64,000 nt of DNA. Source: Paenibacillus jilunlii. Lineage in GTDB: Bacteria > Bacillota > Bacilli > Paenibacillales > Paenibacillaceae. The DNA lies in assembly GCF_900102965.1 (NCBI RefSeq), contig NZ_FNGM01000005.1, positions 201,407 to 265,406 of the forward strand. The letters run 5' to 3'. Below, in pieces: positions 63,866-64,000 of the stretch (positions are counted from its first letter, which is position 1; each line of letters opens with the position of its first letter). The translations under genes were made by a program, and so were the position numbers. The notes beneath the pieces are model-generated. The model had not been told where the DNA came from, made no database searches, and was given only the letters and a program-made list of their open reading frames with translations.

Positions 63866-64000
63866 TTATACCGCGTATTTGGCGCGGGCGCGTTCTATTT
63901 TGCCGATATAGGCCTGCGTCTCCTCCGGAAGCTGCGACAGATTGGCCATCAGCTCCAGGTCATTGCTTACTCCAAGCTTGTTCACCCGTCCGGGTCCGGC
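63866..64000 (-). CDS. Lytic transglycosylase-like protein, C-terminal part (partial)
   Basis: Only the last 44 codons are in the window. The translation contains GPGRVNK and LPEETQAYIGKIERA. These match the end of the SLT/goose-lysozyme-like lytic transglycosylase domain (AGPGxV... and PETQxYVxKI). The gene continues beyond 64000. Confidence 0.65.
   Translation of the reverse strand, partial: AGPGRVNKLGVSNDLELMANLSQLPEETQAYIGKIERARAKYAV

Overview
The window looks like a chromosomal segment of a spore-forming, Gram-positive Firmicute, most likely Paenibacillus or a close relative. The basis is the intact sporulation set (spoIIGA, sigE, sigG, spoVD, spoVE, rsfA, ylmC, a YhcN/YlaJ lipoprotein), a bacillithiol gene (bshC), Bacillus-like synteny (ylm block, lspA-ylyB, typA-ylaH-ylaJ-ylaK, nifZ-thiI) and moderately high GC. 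This identification is an inference from gene content; no database search was run. Nearly all genes are on the minus strand, so the biological order runs from high to low coordinates.

Region 36.9 kb down to 9.5 kb is a division and cell wall (dcw) cluster: mraZ, rsmH, ftsL, pbpB, spoVD, murE, murF, mraY, murD, spoVE, murG, murA, divIB, ftsA, ftsZ, then a guest Rpn-type nuclease gene, then spoIIGA, sigE, sigG, ylmC, pgeF, ylmE, sepF, ylmG, ylmH and divIVA. It supplies peptidoglycan precursor synthesis, lipid I/II formation, septal synthesis, the Z-ring and the first mother-cell and forespore sigma factors. Downstream, from 9.4 kb to the left edge, lie a T-box leader, a 1.1 kb repeat-filled insert, ileS, a DUF5665 gene, the plus-strand yteA-like gene, lspA, ylyB and dapL. 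DapL supplies the diaminopimelate that MurE uses.

Region 37.1-48.4 kb holds ahcY and bshC (one-carbon and thiol metabolism), a complete oligopeptide ABC transporter operon (oppA-B-C-D-F), a DUF3397 membrane protein, a ketopantoate-reductase-like gene and rsfA. Region 48.6-51.5 kb has a small DUF2626 gene, a secreted coiled-coil protein and an orphan sugar-type solute-binding protein with a consensus CcpA (cre) site. Region 51.5-52.3 kb is a gene-free stretch packed with hairpins and tandem repeats.

Region 52.3-64 kb holds phoH/ylaK, ylaJ, a flavin-fold protein, an LCP-family cell wall ligase, ylaH, typA, a LiaF-like membrane protein, two divergent TerC paralogs, thiI with its cysteine desulfurase, and the 3' end of a lytic transglycosylase. 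The most unusual parts are the repeat island between the ileS T-box and ileS, the Rpn nuclease gene between ftsZ and spoIIGA, the 51.5-52.3 kb repeat field, and several regulatory sites that can be read directly (T-box, MraZ boxes, cre site).
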